Below, piece by piece: positions 61,031 to 64,000 of a stretch of DNA of 64,000 nucleotides; within the stretch, counting starts at the first letter, position 1; the number at the start of each line of letters is the position of its first letter. The translations under genes and the position numbers were made by a program. This stretch comes from Gordionus sp. m RMFG-2023 (lineage: Eukaryota; Nematomorpha; Gordioida; Chordodea; Parachordodidae). The DNA is taken from assembly GCF_954871325.1 (NCBI RefSeq), contig NC_088776.1, forward strand, positions 4,843,985 through 4,907,984, in the 5' to 3' direction. The notes beneath the pieces are model-generated. The model did no database searches and was not told where the DNA came from. It worked only from the letters and a program-made list of their open reading frames with translations.

Positions 61031-62650
61031 TACAAAAATTTACATGATATTTGATGATTAGTATTTTTTTAAATATTTGATATCTTTTTATAAAATTTAT
61101 ATAATTATCTATATTCGACATTCATTTAATAAAATATATAATAAAATTTGCATTTTTTAAATACTTTTTGGTGATCAAAATATAATTAAAGAAAGGTCTC
61201 AGAAAAAAAATTTTATTTCAGTAACTTTAGTAAAATTTGCATAACTGTTTTTAGAAGTAACTATTAATCTATATTTTGTATTTATTATTTCCAATAATAT
61301 TTGAATATATATTCAAAATTGTATTTGTAGATCTCAAATTTTAATATGTTCTGAGATATAGCTAATCAAAATTTGGGATAAAATAGACCCCACCTTTGTA
61401 GTTAAGGGATTTTTTTCCACCTTTGTAGTGAAGGATCAAAAAGTATGGGTTGAATTTTAAAAGTAGAAATATTTATATGCTAGGTTTACAATAAATATTC
61501 ATATTTAAAACTGCCTTTCGCGACTCGATTTGATAGAGTAAAATAAAAAAAATATAAAATATTTTCAGTATAAAAAAAACTAAATCTATCCAATTGAATA
61601 AGTTAGGTCAGGTTTATTATTTCGTCAAAACTAAAAAACCAAGAATTTGACAATCCATAAATATATTTGGCTCGTAATATAAATTTGAGTTCTTGCTGTT
61701 TAATGTCGTTGTACATTGTAAAAGCACGACTTTACTGAAATAACGCCCAAATTATAGAAGTTAGAAGGCACCACTTTTTAATATTTTACAATCTAAAAAA
61801 GCCATCAAAAATTTAAGAAACAAGATGAGCCAATATTTTTTATTGAAAAAAATTAGATCGGTTATTTTTTAAAATTAAATGGGATAGGACCTTACTAATT
61901 GTACAAATATAAATACAATATAAATTATTCAAATAAATATTGAAAAAGTATTTTAAATACAAATATTTATATAATACTATTCAACTCTACAACTTATTAA
62001 AAATTTAATAAAATAATATATATATATATCATTCATGTAGGGTTGATTGATTAAATTTCCAATGTCTCAAGGAAATATTTGAATATGGGAGGTTCCATTA
62101 AAATAAAAAAATCAATGCAAGGTAATAACAGCTTTAATGAGCCTTAAACTTACTTTTACTATAGCCATTTATATGTATTTCTATTTTATCATTGTATACT
62201 TTTTTTAAAATTGCTACAAAGTTTATTTAAATATGTTATATTTATTTATTAATGGTAGTTAATTTTTATCAAAATTATGCGAATGACTATTAACTAGCCT
62301 AATTTTTAATTAATATACAATGTATTTATAAATTAGTGTTAAAATTTGAATATGCTTGATATAAATTATTATACTCTAAAAATAATGCATACATAATTTT
62401 TATATTTATTCTTGAATAAAATAAATTTTATATTTATTTATGGATAAAATAATTGTTAGAAATATAATTATGTATGAATTTTGATCTCCATTTGGAATCA
62501 ATACATTTAAGAACAATTTAGAAACAAATCGATTATTAATTATGATATAAAAAGTAAGATAATATGACTGTTTTTTGGTTTATAAATAAGTTATAATAAA
62601 GTCAGATGTTGATTTGTGTTTTATTAAATAAAAAGTGTTCATAGCATAAA
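61031..62650. other. Intergenic AT-rich DNA
   Basis: A hAT-like solo end (TATTTAAAATAC words ending CAACTCTAC) is at 61930-61990, as at 400-550. Two similar ACCTTTGTAGT phrases lie at 61390-61430. No gene seen. A minus-strand AATAAA at 62620-62625, about 30 bp after the MIF stop, may be its polyadenylation signal. Confidence 0.5.
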
Positions 62651-63084
62651 TTATCCAAATGTTTTACCATTATACCCAACGTCATTTGGTGGTGAATCAT
62701 AGAAGTTAATGTACATTCTATTATAATAAATAAGAATTTATGAAATTTTTTTAAAATCTAACCTTGAAGGTGATATTCCTAATTTATTCTCTATAAATGT
62801 GGATATTTTTTTACTATGCGATTTGTTTAACGAGCCAAGTTGACCAATACTCATAAGATTAATTATACCACATGGTTCCTGTGATCCAGCAAAACTCATC
62901 ATTTGTCCTGGGTTTACCATTATACAAACATACTAAAAATAAAAAATAAAAATAATTATAAACATTAAAATGTTACACTCTCGGGCTTGTGCAATATTTC
63001 TGCTATTAAGGACGATGTATCCAATATAAATGAAGCTGGGATTTTTTCTTTTGGCAAATTTGTATTCAAAACGAAGGAAGGCAT
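62651..63084 (-). CDS. MIF: Macrophage migration inhibitory factor homologue, 3 exons, 114 residues
   Basis: Exons on the minus strand: 63084-62977, 62932-62763, 62717-62651; introns are 44 and 45 bp, GT-AG, and the total is exactly in frame. The product starts MPSFVLNTNLP, keeping the catalytic Pro right after Met (human MPMFIVNTNVP). It continues through HKPESYVCIMVNPGQMMSFA, SQEPCGIINLMSIGQLG and ISPSRMYINFYDSPPNDVG, ending GKTFG; human MIF has 115 residues. Known role of the family: a homotrimeric cytokine and keto-enol tautomerase. Lys near position 33 and the conserved NVGW-like C-terminal region (here NDVGYNG, with Tyr in place of Trp) are seen. The CxxC redox motif of vertebrate MIF is CGII here, so the second Cys is absent. 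Parasites and free-living animals both have MIF, so no lifestyle is implied. Confidence 0.95.
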
Positions 63085-64000
63085 GACTAATAAAATGAGT
63101 GAAAGTTTTTTTTGGTAATAAAAGAGTAATGGGTTTATGATAGAATAATATTATTATTAATTATAAATTCCAATATATTGTTTTTTCTTAAAATATTGAA
63201 ATTGACCTTATATAGTTTTTAATCTATATTAATATATATCGTGCTAAAAATTTATAAAATAATTTAAAAATGAAGATTGATATCGAAGTCTAATATTCAT
63301 TTTTAATTATGCTATAATTTGTAATTATATATATACATTATTGAATATTATATAATTTTTGAATAGTTTTCTATAATTAAATTAGCACTAATTTAATAAA
63401 AATTATTAAAATTCTTCTCTTGATATATAAGTTTTTATATTATCTAATGCCCCACCCTTTCCAGTATATAAAGTTTATAAATAATTCAAAAAATATATAT
63501 AAATCCAACCTAAGGCAAACAATTTTTTCCGTTGGGCTTTCCATGGAGTTAGGCCAGGTTGATTGTCTCTGTTGTGAGTTTAATCATATTGATGAATATT
63601 TAATCTAATGCATACCATTAAAATTTTGAGCGTATTTTGAAATTTCATTTAAACATAAAAAGGTATGTCAAAAAATTATTGTCAGACTATCAATTTTGCA
63701 ATTTATAGAGAATGCATGATATATTATTAATGGGTTTTAAATTTCCTTTATATGAAATATATTTGTAAATTATTATTGGTTGTGTGCCGTAGGAATTAAA
63801 TAACACGAATAAAGCAAAGTAAGTAAATAATAATCTTATTAAAATAAACTAAATTATTGATCATAATTTTTTTTATTAAAATATCAAGTAATTAATTATA
63901 ATAATTTTACATTACAATAAATAAAATATATGAAATTCACAATTATTTGTTTTGATCTTGTAACTCTAAGTTAAAGTGAAGAAAAAATCAATATCATATG
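63085..64000. other. Upstream of MIF, nothing recognised
   Basis: The MIF promoter must lie just above 63084 but no motif stands out. A plus-strand open stretch at 63449-63605 (MPHPFQYIKFINNS...) has no recognisable domain and no support from splice signals; I do not call it a gene. Confidence 0.45.

Overview
The window is nuclear DNA of a small, AT-rich invertebrate animal (roughly three quarters A+T by eye). Evidence: spliced genes with GT-AG introns, animal-type secreted EGF modules joined by phase-1 introns, close homologues of human RCC1L, POLR2F, MRPS17 and MIF, and many 'cut-and-paste' DNA transposons. Three host introns are only 41-46 bp long while others are several kb and packed with transposons. 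Such micro-introns occur in flatworms and orthonectids among others, but I cannot name the species.

Layout. 1118-1735 (-): MRPS17 (mitochondrial ribosomal protein uS17m), two exons. 6526-17003 (+): a nine-exon gene for a 251-residue secreted EGF-repeat protein; its introns hold a 3.7 kb hAT transposon, a long (GAAA)n tract and dispersed repeats. 18931-19344 (-): an intronless single-pass membrane protein of unknown function. 23994-24721 (-): POLR2F/RPB6, four exons, 127 residues. 25604-40402 (+): RCC1L, six exons, about 479 residues, divergent from POLR2F across an 0.88 kb gap; its introns carry an inverted repeat, a GC-rich terminal-inverted-repeat element, a minisatellite, hAT pieces, a FLYWCH-type MULE transposase and a LINE fragment. 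41805-41962 (-): one orphan exon. 42-61 kb: a transposon graveyard (at least five hAT elements or fragments, some nested and segmentally duplicated, satellite-like AT-rich DNA and a piggyBac remnant). 62651-63084 (-): MIF, three exons, 114 residues.

The host genes do not form a pathway. MRPS17 acts in the mitochondrial ribosome and RCC1L works in mitochondria in human cells; POLR2F is a subunit shared by all three nuclear RNA polymerases. The region looks like a few housekeeping genes scattered in a transposon-rich background. Target-site duplications are readable for several insertions: CTCAAGTT, TATTTTTA, AATAAAMC, MTCCCGTG, GGCAAGAG, TTTGCAAA and TTA.

No LTR retroelement, endogenous virus, Polinton, CRISPR array, rRNA or convincing intact tRNA gene was recognised. 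Splice sites were read by hand from GT/AG signals, phase and protein alignment from memory; no search was run.
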